64,000 nucleotides of DNA from Metabacillus idriensis (GCF_009674765.1 NZ_WKKF01000002.1:744001-808000); one strand, 5' to 3'; positions 42,341-51,850 are shown, counted from the stretch's first letter. A program made the numbers and translations. Notes: generated from the sequence alone by a model not told the origin.

Positions 42341-43594
42341 ATGAACATCACTAAAGCACTTGGAGCTGCAGTACTGAGTTTATCAATGAGTCTTTCAATG
42401 TTTGGAACATCCGCTTTTGCAAATGATCAGATTAAGACAGATGTAAAGCAGGAATCCATTCGAGTTGTGATCAAGGGGACTGATGCTGAAAAGGGAAAAG
42501 TAAAGAAAAGTCATCAGGTTCGCAGGGATTTTGGGAAAGATGGATTCACAACAACCGTTACACAGAAACAATTAGAAGCCCTGCAAAAGAACAGCAAAAT
42601 CAAAGTAGAAAAAGTTTCAGCCTTTAAAATTGCCGCAGGAAAGCCAATTAAGACAATGGCATACCCAAGCACAAGAACTCCATGGGGTATTAAAGCCATT
42701 TATAATAACAGCTCAATAACATCTACAAGTGGTGGGGACGGCATTAAAATTGCTGTTCTTGATACCGGTGTGCAGACAAGCCATATCGATTTATCGCAAA
42801 ATGCTGAGCAGTGCAAAGATTTTACAGTGGGAACTACTTATACAAATAACTCCTGCACGGACCGCAACGGACATGGGACGCATGTTGCCGGATCTGCACT
42901 TGCAAATGGCGGTTCTGACGGACAGGGAATTTACGGAGTTGCGCCTCAAGCAGAGCTTTGGGCATACAAAGTACTCACTGACAGCGGTTCTGGCTACTCA
43001 GATGATATTGCAGCTGCAATCAGACACGCTGCAGATGAAGGAACAAGAACAGGTTCAAAAGTCGTTATCTCAATGTCTCTTGGATCAAGCACAAAAGATA
43101 GTTTAATATCAAGCGCAGTTGACTATGCATACGGCAAAGGTGCATTGGTTATTGCTGCAGCAGGAAACTCAGGATCTGGCAATAATACAATCGGATATCC
43201 CGGCGCACTAGTAAATGCTGTGGCAGTTGCGGCTCTTGAAAATGTTCAGCAAAATGGAACTTACCGCGTAGCGAATTTCTCTTCCCGCGGCAACTCTGCA
43301 ACAGATGGGGACTTCATTATAGGGGAACGTGATGTTGAAATCTCAGCTCCCGGCGCTGCCATCGAATCTACATGGATCAACAACGGATACAATACGATCA
43401 GCGGTACTTCAATGGCAACTCCTCATGTATCAGGGCTTGCTGCAAAAATCTGGTCCTCAAATAAAGGACAAAGCAATGTTCAAGTTCGTGCAGAGCTCCA
43501 GCGTCGTGCAAAGCTTTATGATATTAAAGGCGGGATTGGCGCGGCAACAGGCGATGATCACGCATCAGGGTTTGGATTTGCAAGAGTTCAATAA
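42341..43594 (+). CDS. Secreted S8 (subtilisin-like) serine protease
   Basis: A 417-residue protease precursor. Signal peptide ~1-27 (ending SAFA); I9-like propeptide ~38-105; catalytic domain ~110-415 with the triad Asp141 (IAVLDTG), His178 (NGHGTHVAGS) and Ser357 (SGTSMATPHVSG). The oxyanion Asn is in AAAGNSG. Two Cys flank the DFTVGTTYTNNSC loop and may form a disulfide. It is extracellular and broad in activity by family knowledge. RBS GGAAGGGG before the ATG; terminator follows. It neighbours an NprR-like regulator, which in B. cereus controls extracellular protease genes. Confidence 0.95.
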   Translation: MNITKALGAAVLSLSMSLSMFGTSAFANDQIKTDVKQESIRVVIKGTDAEKGKVKKSHQVRRDFGKDGFTTTVTQKQLEALQKNSKIKVEKVSAFKIAAGKPIKTMAYPSTRTPWGIKAIYNNSSITSTSGGDGIKIAVLDTGVQTSHIDLSQNAEQCKDFTVGTTYTNNSCTDRNGHGTHVAGSALANGGSDGQGIYGVAPQAELWAYKVLTDSGSGYSDDIAAAIRHAADEGTRTGSKVVISMSLGSSTKDSLISSAVDYAYGKGALVIAAAGNSGSGNNTIGYPGALVNAVAVAALENVQQNGTYRVANFSSRGNSATDGDFIIGERDVEISAPGAAIESTWINNGYNTISGTSMATPHVSGLAAKIWSSNKGQSNVQVRAELQRRAKLYDIKGGIGAATGDDHASGFGFARVQ

Positions 43595-43598
43595 TAAT

Positions 43599-43642
43599 AG
43601 AAAAAGAGCTTACCGAACTGAAATCGGGTAAGCTCTTTTCTA
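43599..43642 (+). terminator. Terminator of the S8 protease gene
   Basis: Long stem AGAAAAAGAGCTTACCGA / TCGGGTAAGCTCTTTTCT with one mismatch; T-rich tail. Confidence 0.85.
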
Positions 43643-43742
43643 TTTCGTCATACTAAATTTGGTTTAATTCTATGAAAATATGGTTTAATAGATAGATATA
43701 GAGTGAAGTCATGAATCTTCTGAAGCACATTTAGAGCGGATG

Positions 43743-43883
43743 TTAACTATATTCGTGGGCTTTAATAATTCTTGGCCATTCTTCGTCAGCAGTCTGGATA
43801 TCTTTTTCTGCTTTTGAACATCCAGATAAGAGGATTGCCGTACCAAGTGCAAGTAATAAAAGATGCGTTCTCATTTTCTTCAT
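43743..43883 (-). CDS. 46-residue lipobox pre-peptide, candidate signalling peptide precursor
   Basis: Reads as a positively charged start (MKKMRTH), a hydrophobic core and lipobox LSGC at residues 18-21, then a 25-residue polar tail ending in IIKAHEYS. GGAGG lies 8 bases before the ATG at 43883, and a TTGACA promoter is upstream. It is divergent from the NprR-like regulator across 138 bases. Short exported precursors whose C-terminal end becomes the signal are the partners of NprR/PlcR/Rap-type regulators. It could alternatively be just a small lipoprotein or a lysis-type peptide. The signalling role is inference. Confidence 0.6.
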   Translation of the reverse strand: MKKMRTHLLLLALGTAILLSGCSKAEKDIQTADEEWPRIIKAHEYS

Positions 43884-43962
43884 CTCAAAACCTCCGTTAG
43901 TTCTTTTTATATTAACATTTAAAAATAAAAAACATTTTGTTATAATTAACTGACAATTCAAA

Positions 43963-43990
43963 TATATACAATAATTCATTTTCTTGTCAA
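43963..43990 (-). promoter_or_regulatory. Promoter of the lipobox peptide gene
   Basis: On the minus strand TTGACA (43985-43990), 16-base spacer, TATATA (43963-43968). It faces away from the NprR-like gene, within the shared 138-base control region. Confidence 0.6.
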
Positions 43991-44021
43991 TACATATTCG
44001 ATTTTTTTCAGGAGGCACCGT

Positions 44022-45293
44022 ATGAATACCGTTGGAATGAAATTAAGACAGCTGAGAAAGAAGCAAAAATTGACTCAAAGTGAGCTGGCAATCGGCATCG
44101 TCAACCGCAGCTATATCAGCCAGCTTGAAAAGGGAATGGTACAGCCTTCTTATAAGCTGCTGCTGAAATTCAGCGAAAGACTGCAATGTGATATTCATGA
44201 TTTTTTCGAAGATGAGGATAAATCACTTTTGTCTTTTGATATAAAGAAAGCTCTTTCCAGTTTGGAATATGCAGTCATCAATGATCATTTTGCAGACGCG
44301 GCTGAACACTTAAACGATTTAGAAAAGAATCTGGAATCGTTAAACCAAAGTGATCTTGCACTTTATTATTTTTGCCAGGGGCGGATTTTGCAGAGGATGA
44401 AGCTTCAAATTGAAGAAGCAATAGCAGCTTATGAAAAGAGCTACGAAATATTCTGCAGCCTGCAATATTCTGAACAAAGACTCAGAACCAGCAATTATCT
44501 GACGTCCTTGCTCATTAACCAGGATCAGCTCTCAAAGGCATTTTCTTATTTAAATGAGGCTTATGAGGATTCGATTGCTTTCAAGGCTTCAGGAGTTGAA
44601 AAAATCTCTTTACTGAATAACCTTGGACTCGCCCATGCTAAAAAAGGAGAATATTATTCTGCAATCCGTTTTTTGAAACAGGCACTCTCGATCAGCAGCA
44701 AAACATCCATATACTATCAAACAGGTGTTGTATATATGGTGCTTGGCTTATGCTACAGACGAATGAATGAGTATGAAAACGCAAGTGCTGCTTATGCAAA
44801 AGCGCTGCTGTTTTTCGAAGGGACAGACGATCAATTGAATTTGGCGGGCACCTATACAAACTTAGGTATTCTCAGCAGGTACTTATTGGATGCCGGGAGC
44901 GCGATGTCGTATCTGCAATCAGCTCATGAAATTTACAAACAAGAGAAGGATGTAAAAGGAATATCAAATACGCTGTATGAGCTGGCCGTTACCTATTATG
45001 AGGCCGGACAGGATGATGAAGTATTAAGACATTATGAAACGTTCCTGGATGTTTATTCAAGCGGATTCGGCGATTTTAAATTTAAATTTCTTCATTTAAT
45101 AGGAGATTTGCATTGTCGAAACAGTCATCAGGAAGAAGCTCTGAAGTGCTATTATGAAATCTTGAATAATTCTGTCCTAGTCGTGGATTCCTCAATCGTA
45201 AAAGATGTACTGAAAAAAATAGCTGAAATTGCCTATTTGACGCAAAATGAGAAAACACTTTTTTATGTTGTGGAAAAATACTTAAAAATGTAA
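44022..45293 (+). CDS. NprR-like HTH-TPR quorum-sensing regulator (RRNPP family)
   Basis: A 423-residue protein, the same length as NprR. Residues ~5-62 are an XRE helix-turn-helix (KLRQLRKKQKLTQSELAIGI, SYISQLEKGMVQPSYKLL); residues ~75-423 are a run of about nine TPR-type helical pairs (LNNLGLAHAKKGEYYSAIRFL, VYMVLGLCYRRMNEYENASAAYAKAL, TYTNLGILSRYL). This is the layout of peptide-binding RRNPP regulators (NprR, PlcR, AimR-like). It lies between a secreted protease and a divergent exported pre-peptide, which fits a peptide-controlled switch. RBS AGGAGG 6 bases before the ATG. Ligand and targets are inferred only. Confidence 0.85.
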   Translation: MNTVGMKLRQLRKKQKLTQSELAIGIVNRSYISQLEKGMVQPSYKLLLKFSERLQCDIHDFFEDEDKSLLSFDIKKALSSLEYAVINDHFADAAEHLNDLEKNLESLNQSDLALYYFCQGRILQRMKLQIEEAIAAYEKSYEIFCSLQYSEQRLRTSNYLTSLLINQDQLSKAFSYLNEAYEDSIAFKASGVEKISLLNNLGLAHAKKGEYYSAIRFLKQALSISSKTSIYYQTGVVYMVLGLCYRRMNEYENASAAYAKALLFFEGTDDQLNLAGTYTNLGILSRYLLDAGSAMSYLQSAHEIYKQEKDVKGISNTLYELAVTYYEAGQDDEVLRHYETFLDVYSSGFGDFKFKFLHLIGDLHCRNSHQEEALKCYYEILNNSVLVVDSSIVKDVLKKIAEIAYLTQNEKTLFYVVEKYLKM

Positions 45294-45395
45294 AACAAAA
45301 GACTACATAATTCGACACAACCTATGCTTTCTTTCATGTACAATCGGTATAGTTCAAATGTACTGATTGGAGATAGGGCAAAAGGGGTTGGAGAG

Positions 45396-46631
45396 ATGAA
45401 GGTATTTGTAGCCAGGCAGCCGATATTTGACAGAAAAGGAAAAAGTGTTGCCTACGAACTTCTTTACCGGAACGGAAATAGCAGTAATGCATTTCCAAAT
45501 ATAGATGGAGATGAAGCAACAGCTGATGTCATTATAAACAGTTTTATCAATATTGGCCTTGAAGAGCTTGCGCAGGGAAAAAGATGTTTTATTAATTTCA
45601 CTGAAAGCCTGCTGAAAATGAACTTGCCAAGCTATTTTAATCCTAGTTCCATTGTAGTGGAAATTCTCGAAGATGTTCCCATTACAGAAGAATTGATAGA
45701 GATTTGCGCTGAACTGAAAAAACTTGGGTATACCATTGCGCTAGATGATTTCAACTTGCAGCAGAACTATTTTTTGCTGCCGAAATTATTAAAGCATATT
45801 GATATTATCAAGGTGGATTTTCTGCAGACACAGGTGCAGAAAAGAAAACAAATTATGAACCGGTACAAGCATTATGGAGTGTCTTTTTTAGCAGAAAAGG
45901 TAGAAACACAAGAGGAGTATCAGCTTGCTTTAAGAGATGGTTATGATTATTTTCAAGGCTATTTCTTCAGCAAGCCTGTTGTTCTCTCAAGCTATGATAT
46001 TCCCGTTTATATTCATGGCTATTTGCAGATCCTCCATGAGTTATCTAAAACGGAGCCAGACATTGATAAAATTTCAGAGCAGATTGAACAGGATCTTTCC
46101 CTTTCATATAAGCTTTTGAAGTTAATTAATTCACCGGCATTCAGGCCAAGAAACAAAATTAAGTCAATCAAACAGGCGATTGTCCTCCTTGGATTAAATG
46201 AAATTAAAAAATGGATTTATATCCTTTCCATTAAAAATCTGAATCTCAAAAATGATCCGATTCAGGAGGAAGTGATCCGCCTGTCTCTGATGCGCGCCAA
46301 GCTTTGTGAGAAGCTGTCCATTAAGATTGGCAGAAAAGAACCTTCCCTGTATCTGCTGACTGGCATGTTCTCTCTTGTTGATGCGCTCCTGCACCGCAAT
46401 TTGGATGACGTTTTAAACGAGCTGCCTCTTTCGGATGAAATTCGGGAAGCGTTAAGCGGAAAAGAAAATGACATTCGCAAAGTATTTAAATGGGCCATTG
46501 AAATAGAAAAATCAAATTGGCATACACAAGACTTGCCGCTCAAACCTGAGGAAATCCAAGAATGCTATATGGAGGCTATTCTTTGGTCAAATCATCTTTT
46601 AAACGGTGAAGAAATTGCGCAAACAAGCTGA
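45396..46631 (+). CDS. yuxH: EAL-HDOD protein YuxH
   Basis: A 411-residue protein of the YuxH family. Residues ~1-200 are an EAL-like domain (VFVARQPIFDRKGKSVAYELLYR, IALDDFNL, IDIIKVDFL) with departures from the catalytic set, so c-di-GMP cleavage is doubtful. Residues ~200-390 are an HDOD domain (LSYKLLKLINSPAF, IKQAIVLLGLNEIKKW). Function is not established in Bacillus. It precedes the yuzC-degQ-comQXPA block as in B. subtilis. The ATG at 45396 follows AAAGGGG; earlier in-frame codons have no binding site. Confidence 0.88.
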   Translation: MKVFVARQPIFDRKGKSVAYELLYRNGNSSNAFPNIDGDEATADVIINSFINIGLEELAQGKRCFINFTESLLKMNLPSYFNPSSIVVEILEDVPITEELIEICAELKKLGYTIALDDFNLQQNYFLLPKLLKHIDIIKVDFLQTQVQKRKQIMNRYKHYGVSFLAEKVETQEEYQLALRDGYDYFQGYFFSKPVVLSSYDIPVYIHGYLQILHELSKTEPDIDKISEQIEQDLSLSYKLLKLINSPAFRPRNKIKSIKQAIVLLGLNEIKKWIYILSIKNLNLKNDPIQEEVIRLSLMRAKLCEKLSIKIGRKEPSLYLLTGMFSLVDALLHRNLDDVLNELPLSDEIREALSGKENDIRKVFKWAIEIEKSNWHTQDLPLKPEEIQECYMEAILWSNHLLNGEEIAQTS

Positions 46632-46703
46632 GAAGGATTCAGAACCCAATCATTTTGTGATCGAACGCTTTCAGTATACAATGATAGGGAAAGGAGAATG
46701 ATT

Positions 46704-47606
46704 ATGCAGAGAATACAACTTACAGAAGATCTATCATTTTCAAGAATCATTCATGGATTATGGCGTCTTTCTGACTGGAACATGTCAAATGAAGAAGTGG
46801 TTAAATTAATAGAGGAGTGCTTAGAGGCAGGTATTACAACCTTTGATCACGCCGATATTTACGGAAATTACACATGCGAGAAAAAATTCGGAGATGCACT
46901 TGCACTCAAACCTGAGCTTAGAAAGCAAATGGAGATTGTCACAAAATGCGGTATTAAACTAGTCTCAGACAATCGCCCGGAACACGGCATCAAATCCTAT
47001 GATACAAGCAAAGAGCATATCTTGGCTTCAGTCAGCAAATCGCTGGAAAACTTTCAGACAGATTACATAGATGTTCTGCTTATTCACCGTCCGGACCCGT
47101 ATATGGATCCAGCACAGGTTGCAGAAGCGTTCACACAACTTAAAAAAGAAGGAAAAGTCCGCTATTTTGGCGTGTCGAATTTTAAACGCTCACAGTTCAA
47201 AATGCTTCAATCATATTTAGACTTCCCGCTGATTACGAATCAAATTGAGCTTTCTGCCTACAATCTTGAGAACTTCGAAGATGGCACGCTTGACTTATGC
47301 CAGGAAGAAAGAATCGCGCCAATGGCATGGTCCCCGCTTGCAGGAGGTTCTATATTCTCAGCTGATAACGAGAGAGCTAAGAGCCTGCGTGATACACTTG
47401 AGAGAATCGCTCTCGAAGTCGGTGCAAAAGGAATAGATGAAGTCCTATACGCATGGCTGATCAGCCATCCGGCAAACATTATGCCGATTGTCGGCTCAGG
47501 CAAAATGAACCGCATTGAGTCCGCTATCCGGGCTCTTGATTTAAGATTAACACGCGACCAATGGTTTGATATCCTGCAGGTTGCAATGGGACGCGAAGTC
47601 GCATAG
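46704..47606 (+). CDS. Aldo/keto reductase (YdhF/YcsN-like)
   Basis: A 300-residue AKR-superfamily enzyme. Catalytic residues are visible as FDHADIYGNY (Asp/Tyr), KCGIK (Lys) and LLIHRPDPYMD (His), with NADPH-binding SPLAGGSIF and IVGSGKMNRIESA near the C-terminus. It closely follows the E. coli YdhF / B. subtilis YcsN pattern. It would reduce carbonyl compounds with NADPH; substrate unknown. The ATG at 46704 is used since AAGGAGA is 7 bases upstream; another ATG two codons earlier is too close. Confidence 0.9.
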   Translation: MQRIQLTEDLSFSRIIHGLWRLSDWNMSNEEVVKLIEECLEAGITTFDHADIYGNYTCEKKFGDALALKPELRKQMEIVTKCGIKLVSDNRPEHGIKSYDTSKEHILASVSKSLENFQTDYIDVLLIHRPDPYMDPAQVAEAFTQLKKEGKVRYFGVSNFKRSQFKMLQSYLDFPLITNQIELSAYNLENFEDGTLDLCQEERIAPMAWSPLAGGSIFSADNERAKSLRDTLERIALEVGAKGIDEVLYAWLISHPANIMPIVGSGKMNRIESAIRALDLRLTRDQWFDILQVAMGREVA

Positions 47607-47652
47607 TTTTAAACCCTTGTTTCTGCTTTAATGAAAAAAGCAGGGTGCAGAA

Positions 47653-47699
47653 GAAAACGGGTACTAAATTGCTTGGCAATTTAGTACCCGTTTTCTGTT
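47653..47699 (+). terminator. Strong terminator after the aldo/keto reductase gene
   Basis: Perfect 20-bp inverted repeat (47653-47672 with 47676-47695) with a 3-base loop; the right arm ends in TTTTC. Its stem GTACTAAATTGC is unusually long for a terminator. Confidence 0.8.
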
Positions 47700-47757
47700 G
47701 TTTAGGTCGAATAAACGGCAGGCTATGAGTCCATAAAAATCTGAAAAAGCCTTATAA

Positions 47758-48016
47758 GTGGAATCAAAGGTGGTCTATGATTCCACAAAAACCTGAGAAA
47801 GCGTGAAAAGTGGAATCAAAGGTGATCTATGATTCCACAAAAATCTGAGAAAGCGTGAGAAGTGGAATCAAAGGCAGCTTATGATTCCACAAAAACCTGA
47901 GAAAGCCTGAGAAGTGGAATCAAAGTGGTCTATGATTCCATAAAAATCTGAAAAAGCGTGAGAAGTGGAATCAAAGATGGTCTATGATTCCATAAAAACC
48001 TGGAAAAGCCTATTTA
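47758..48016 (+). repeat. 52-bp tandem repeat array A
   Basis: Five adjacent units starting at 47758, 47810, 47862, 47914 and 47965 (the fourth is 51 bases), with degenerate half units before (about 47720) and after (about 48017-48050). Each unit begins GTGGAATCAAAGG, continues with CTATGATTCCACAAAAA and ends GAGAAAGCGTGAGAA. TGGAATCA and TGATTCCA in each unit form a hairpin. No coding frame runs through. Lies between the AKR terminator and pcp. Confidence 0.95.
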
Positions 48017-48141
48017 GAGGAAATAAGGTACTCTATGATTCCTCTAAATTAAAGCCATTCATTTTCTAACGTTGTAAATAAAATAAACGAATTTTCTGAT
48101 ATAATAATTTCATTCGAGTTCCTAAATAAGGAGAGAGAAGG

Positions 48142-48750
48142 ATGAAAAAGGTACTGTTAACAGGGTTTGAACCATTTTTGCATTATACAATTAACCCAAC
48201 AGCTCAAATTGCTGAGCATTTGCATAGACAGACGATAGGTCACTATGAAATCTGCGGGAAAGTTCTCCCTGTTCAATTTTCAAAAACGTGGGAGCAATGT
48301 CTTCTGCATATTGAGGAAGAGAAGCCTGATGCTGTATTGATGCTTGGTCTTGCTGCCGGCAGATACAAAATTACTCCCGAAAGAGTAGCCATCAATTGTG
48401 CGGATGGGGAAAAAGATAATGAGGGAATGGTAAAACAAGATGAAATAATACAGACCGAGGGTCCAGCAGCCTATTTTAGCACACTTCCTATCCGTACGTT
48501 TGTAAATGTGCTTCAGGAACGGGGCATTCCTGCTGAAATATCCAACACCGCCGGAACTTACCTATGCAATTATATTATGTATCAGGCTATCCACTATTTT
48601 AAGCAATTAAATCAAAACATCCCGTCAGGATTTATCCATGTTCCTGCTTCACATAAGCTCGCTCTGGAAATAGGGAATGTTCCTAGCTTTTCGCAGCATG
48701 ATTTAACAGAGGCTGTGTCGGTCATGATCCAGCATTTATCAGAAATGTAA
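48142..48750 (+). CDS. pcp: Pyroglutamyl (pyrrolidone-carboxylate) peptidase
   Basis: A 202-residue cysteine peptidase of family C15 that removes N-terminal pyroglutamate. The start VLLTGFEPF, the Glu-containing GRYKITPERVAINCAD, the catalytic Cys in SNTAGTYLCNYIMY and His in GFIHVPASH are all present. Length is that of the family (200-215). RBS AAGGAGAG before the ATG. Single-gene unit. Confidence 0.95.
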   Translation: MKKVLLTGFEPFLHYTINPTAQIAEHLHRQTIGHYEICGKVLPVQFSKTWEQCLLHIEEEKPDAVLMLGLAAGRYKITPERVAINCADGEKDNEGMVKQDEIIQTEGPAAYFSTLPIRTFVNVLQERGIPAEISNTAGTYLCNYIMYQAIHYFKQLNQNIPSGFIHVPASHKLALEIGNVPSFSQHDLTEAVSVMIQHLSEM

Positions 48751-48840
48751 CCGACTTTATTTTTTCAATTTTCACTAATATTTTGAACTGAACTGACGAT
48801 ATTACCCCTATACAAAGAAAATAGCGGGGGAGTAATAATA

Positions 48841-50820
48841 ATGTTCAAAAAGCTTCAAGTTAAAATTACTTTGTTTTTGGCAGTCATCATCATATCAGCT
48901 CTTTCTTCAGTACAGCTTTTTTCACATTTTTATCTGCAATCGGAAATGCACAAAGATGCAAAAAGAAATGGTACAGGCATTATTCAGCAACTGAAAAGCA
49001 ACATTGAATTAAGTTTGAGAGATTATGAGAAAAGCCTCATCAGATTTGGAGATGATAATCAGCTAGTCAGCTTGTTAAGTGAAGAAGGAAATGAAACATA
49101 TATTTCACAGCAGTTTCAAACCTTTCTTGAGACGAACCAGCGGGTGAGCTTAATTTATGCAGGAAGCGAAAAAAAATCGCTGTTCATTCAGCCCTCGGTA
49201 GAACTTCCAGAGGATTTTGATCCTACAACAAGACCATGGTATATCCTGGCTAAAGAAACCCCTGAAAAAGTAGTATGGACCGAACCTTATGAAGATGCTG
49301 CAAAGGGTTCCTTTACGGTAACTGGAGCAAAAGCAGTTATGAAAAATAATAAAGTAGTAGGTGTTATTGCTTTTGACTTATCTTTAGATGCAGTCAATGA
49401 AATAGTGAACAGCGTAACAGTTGGTTATGGCGGCTATTCTTTCTTAATTGATCAAAATGGAGTTGCCTTGTCGCATCCGACTGAACAGGGAAAAGACTTA
49501 TCTAAGTTAGGTTTTATGAAATCTGTGATGGAAAACAAAAAAGGTTTAGTAGAATACGTTTTTGAATCAGAAGACCGAATGCTATATTTTGAAACAATAA
49601 ACGGGTTAAATTGGAAAATTGGGGCGGTTTATAAATATGACGATCTAATGGAAACAGCAAGGACAGTTTCCTTTACAAGTCTGCTTATTACACTTGCAGC
49701 TCTTTTAATTGCAGTTGTCATTGGATATTTTGTCTCCAGATCAATTGCAAATCCTATTGTTCGTATAGGAGAAACTGCTAAAGCAGTTGCAGCGGGAGAT
49801 TTAACTCGCAGAGTGAATGTTTCAAATAAGGATGAAGTAGGAACCTTGGCGGAGAACTTTAACACCATGGTTTCTGAAATGAAACGCATGATTGAGGAAG
49901 TGAACCTGTCTGTTAAAACGATTAATGATTCTGCTGAGAGTTTAAGTGCGGTTTCTGAAGAAACAATGGCAGCCAGTGAGCAAGTTGCAGGTGCAATGGA
50001 AGATGTTGCAAGAGGGGCTTCTGAACAAACCTCGGATGTTGAAAATATGAGCGGGCGCACAACTAAACTATCTTTAAAGATTACTAAAGTAAATGAATCT
50101 ATTTCACATATTCAAACATTGTCTGTAAAGTCAGAGTATGCAAGCTATGATGGTCTGGAAAAATTAAATGTACTTCAGACTAAATCAACAGAATCGAATA
50201 AAGAGCTTGCTTCGGTGGAAGGAGTTTTATCTGATCTTGCCGGTAAGATTAAACAAATTGAAGAGGTAGTTACGGTCATTTCGTCCATTTCTGATCAAAC
50301 CAATTTGCTTGCCCTTAATGCAAGCATTGAAGCTGCACGTGCAGGAGAGAGCGGGAAAGGATTTGCGGTAGTCGCAGCCGAGGTAAGAAAACTTGCAGAG
50401 CAGTCAGCAAGAGCAACTGGCAGAATTACAGAAACGATTTCAGGAATTCAGCAAGAATCGATTAAAGCAGTTGCTGCAATGGATCGGACAAAGGAAATGA
50501 ATAATGAACAGCAGAAAGCCGTTCATAATTCGGGTGATGCCTTTCAGACAATTGTTATGATGATGAGTGATCTTTCACAATCTATTTCGACTATCACTGA
50601 AGATATTAAGGAAATGACTTTGCAAAAAGAACAGGTTATAGAATCAATAGTTAATATATCGGCAATTACAGAACAATCTGCGGCAGCTGCAGAAGAGGTA
50701 AATGCTTCAACAGATGAGCAGCTCAGAGCTCTTGAAACCGTTGCAGATTCAGCTGAAAATTTAAGCGAAGCCACTAAACAGCTTCAGGAACTAGTGAAAA
50801 GGTTTAAAACGGAAGGATGA
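48841..50820 (+). CDS. Methyl-accepting chemotaxis protein
   Basis: A 659-residue chemoreceptor: membrane helix ~9-30, an extracellular double-Cache sensor ~35-275 ([22 protein letters not shown] is the Cache ligand-region signature), second helix ~278-298, HAMP ~300-352, and the signalling domain ~380-659 with the conserved hairpin tip [21 protein letters not shown]. The layout is that of B. subtilis McpA/B/C and TlpA, which sense amino acids and similar compounds. RBS GGGGGAG, terminator straight after the stop. Confidence 0.95.
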   Translation: MFKKLQVKITLFLAVIIISALSSVQLFSHFYLQSEMHKDAKRNGTGIIQQLKSNIELSLRDYEKSLIRFGDDNQLVSLLSEEGNETYISQQFQTFLETNQRVSLIYAGSEKKSLFIQPSVELPEDFDPTTRPWYILAKETPEKVVWTEPYEDAAKGSFTVTGAKAVMKNNKVVGVIAFDLSLDAVNEIVNSVTVGYGGYSFLIDQNGVALSHPTEQGKDLSKLGFMKSVMENKKGLVEYVFESEDRMLYFETINGLNWKIGAVYKYDDLMETARTVSFTSLLITLAALLIAVVIGYFVSRSIANPIVRIGETAKAVAAGDLTRRVNVSNKDEVGTLAENFNTMVSEMKRMIEEVNLSVKTINDSAESLSAVSEETMAASEQVAGAMEDVARGASEQTSDVENMSGRTTKLSLKITKVNESISHIQTLSVKSEYASYDGLEKLNVLQTKSTESNKELASVEGVLSDLAGKIKQIEEVVTVISSISDQTNLLALNASIEAARAGESGKGFAVVAAEVRKLAEQSARATGRITETISGIQQESIKAVAAMDRTKEMNNEQQKAVHNSGDAFQTIVMMMSDLSQSISTITEDIKEMTLQKEQVIESIVNISAITEQSAAAAEEVNASTDEQLRALETVADSAENLSEATKQLQELVKRFKTEG

Positions 50821-50842
50821 CGAAACCTGTCATCCTTTTTTT
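50813..50842. terminator. Terminator between the chemoreceptor gene and yuzC
   Basis: Stem AAGGATGAC / GTCATCCTT, loop GAAACCT, seven T. Includes the end of the chemoreceptor gene. Confidence 0.85.
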
Positions 50843-50845
50843 CTT

Positions 50846-51229
50846 TTACCATTTCAGCACCAATATTAACCTGCAGCAATTCAAATCAGGATTTTTATAA
50901 GAAAGGATGATTCTGACACCGTCAGGATTGAACTCAGTTTCTAACTCATTTGTTATGCCGGATGCGAGCAAAAGTTTTTTTACCAGAATGGTGTTGGATT
51001 CCTGAGCGGCAGCCAGGATCTTTTTTGCCTGTTCCTTAGAAGTTGAGAGATAATTGGTCAATTTTTTGGCATCAGCCATCAGTCCATCCATATGTGATGC
51101 GGAATAGACAAACTGACTTGAGTCAACTTCCGGCATTGGTCTCCTCGTATAATGATTACAAGGGGAATGAACTGGACAATAAGGGTTGAAATAAAACGGC
51201 CGAAACCATTGTTGCCTTTGCACCCGCAA
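50846..51229 (-). CDS. yuzC: YuzC-like spore coat-associated protein
   Basis: A 127-residue protein. The Tyr/Pro/Arg-rich start (WFRPFYFNPYCPVHSPCNHY) is followed by a helical domain (SASHMDGLMADAKKLTNYLSTSKEQAKKIL) and a small C-terminal domain (FNPDGVRIILSYK). Sequence style and location next to degQ match B. subtilis YuzC, an inner spore coat protein. The start is TTG behind GGAGGTGA. Confidence in the name rests mainly on gene order. Confidence 0.75.
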   Translation of the reverse strand: MRVQRQQWFRPFYFNPYCPVHSPCNHYTRRPMPEVDSSQFVYSASHMDGLMADAKKLTNYLSTSKEQAKKILAAAQESNTILVKKLLLASGITNELETEFNPDGVRIILSYKNPDLNCCRLILVLKW

Positions 51230-51384
51230 AAAATTTCACCTCCGAGCGAACTTGCTCCTCATATATATGTAAAGGATCTTGTTCGTGCTATTTCGATAAA
51301 ATGAAAAAGTTGCAGGAATACTGCTGCTTCTGTCGAATATGGATAATTGTTAAACTACTTTTTTCGGGGGAGGTTCAGCTCTCT

Positions 51385-51612
51385 ATGCGCGTGCAGCCAT
51401 CCATATATGTGCTGGATGATAAGACGGTTGCGGTCTTTTCGGTTATAAAAGGCGAATGTAAGGTTAAAATGGAGTGTTTACTGTCAGAACAGGGAATTCT
51501 GGATTACACCTTAGAGTTTAGCGGACCGATTGAAAAGAGAGATGAACTGACGAAAATTGCATTGGAAGAAGCACAATCCATTTATTTGAACACCATTATA
51601 GCTGCAAAGTGA
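51385..51612 (+). CDS. 75-residue protein of unknown function between yuzC and degQ
   Basis: Begins MRVQPSIYVLDDKTVAVFSV and ends QSIYLNTIIAAK; looks like a small alpha/beta fold without membrane segment. GGGGGAGG lies 11 bases before this ATG; a longer frame from 51301 has no good binding site. A terminator follows 4 bases after the stop. No family recognised. Confidence 0.65.
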   Translation: MRVQPSIYVLDDKTVAVFSVIKGECKVKMECLLSEQGILDYTLEFSGPIEKRDELTKIALEEAQSIYLNTIIAAK

Positions 51613-51613
51613 C

Positions 51614-51640
51614 AAGTCCCTGAATATGGGGCTTTTTTTC
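51614..51640 (+). terminator. Terminator upstream of the degQ control region
   Basis: Stem AAGTCCC / GGGGCTT with one G-U pair, seven T. Confidence 0.8.
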
Positions 51641-51707
51641 TGTATTAAATGATGAAGATGGTATGAATTCCAGCCGAAAAAACAGATACAATGGACTATT
51701 GCGCCGG

Positions 51708-51723
51708 TTGCGGTATCACGCAT
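51708..51723 (+). promoter_or_regulatory. Candidate ComA box upstream of degQ
   Basis: TTGCGG-TATC-ACGCAT matches the ComA recognition dyad TTGCGG-N4-CCGCAA in 10 of 12 specified positions; a second half-site TTGCGC lies at 51699-51704. In B. subtilis ComA~P activates degQ. About 130 bases before the degQ start. Confidence 0.65.
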
Positions 51724-51784
51724 TGATTATTTCGCATTATTTTCGGTGAAATTACTTTCTGAATCCTTTAAAATTTGAAGTAGG

Positions 51785-51830
51785 AAAGATCAAAACAAGT
51801 GTTTCGTTCACCATGCATAATTTGATCTTT
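51785..51830 (+). promoter_or_regulatory. Stem-loop in the degQ leader
   Basis: AAAGATCAAA (51785-51794) pairs with TTTGATCTTT (51821-51830) around a 26-base loop and ends 5 bases before the degQ ribosome binding site. It may protect the mRNA or affect translation. Confidence 0.5.
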
Positions 51831-51850
51831 AACAGAGGAGTGTGGAAACG

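Noticed and set aside
47758-48016. CRISPR array
   Set aside because: Whole 52-bp units repeat without unique spacers, repeats are imperfect and no cas gene is near; the same applies to 59564-59771.
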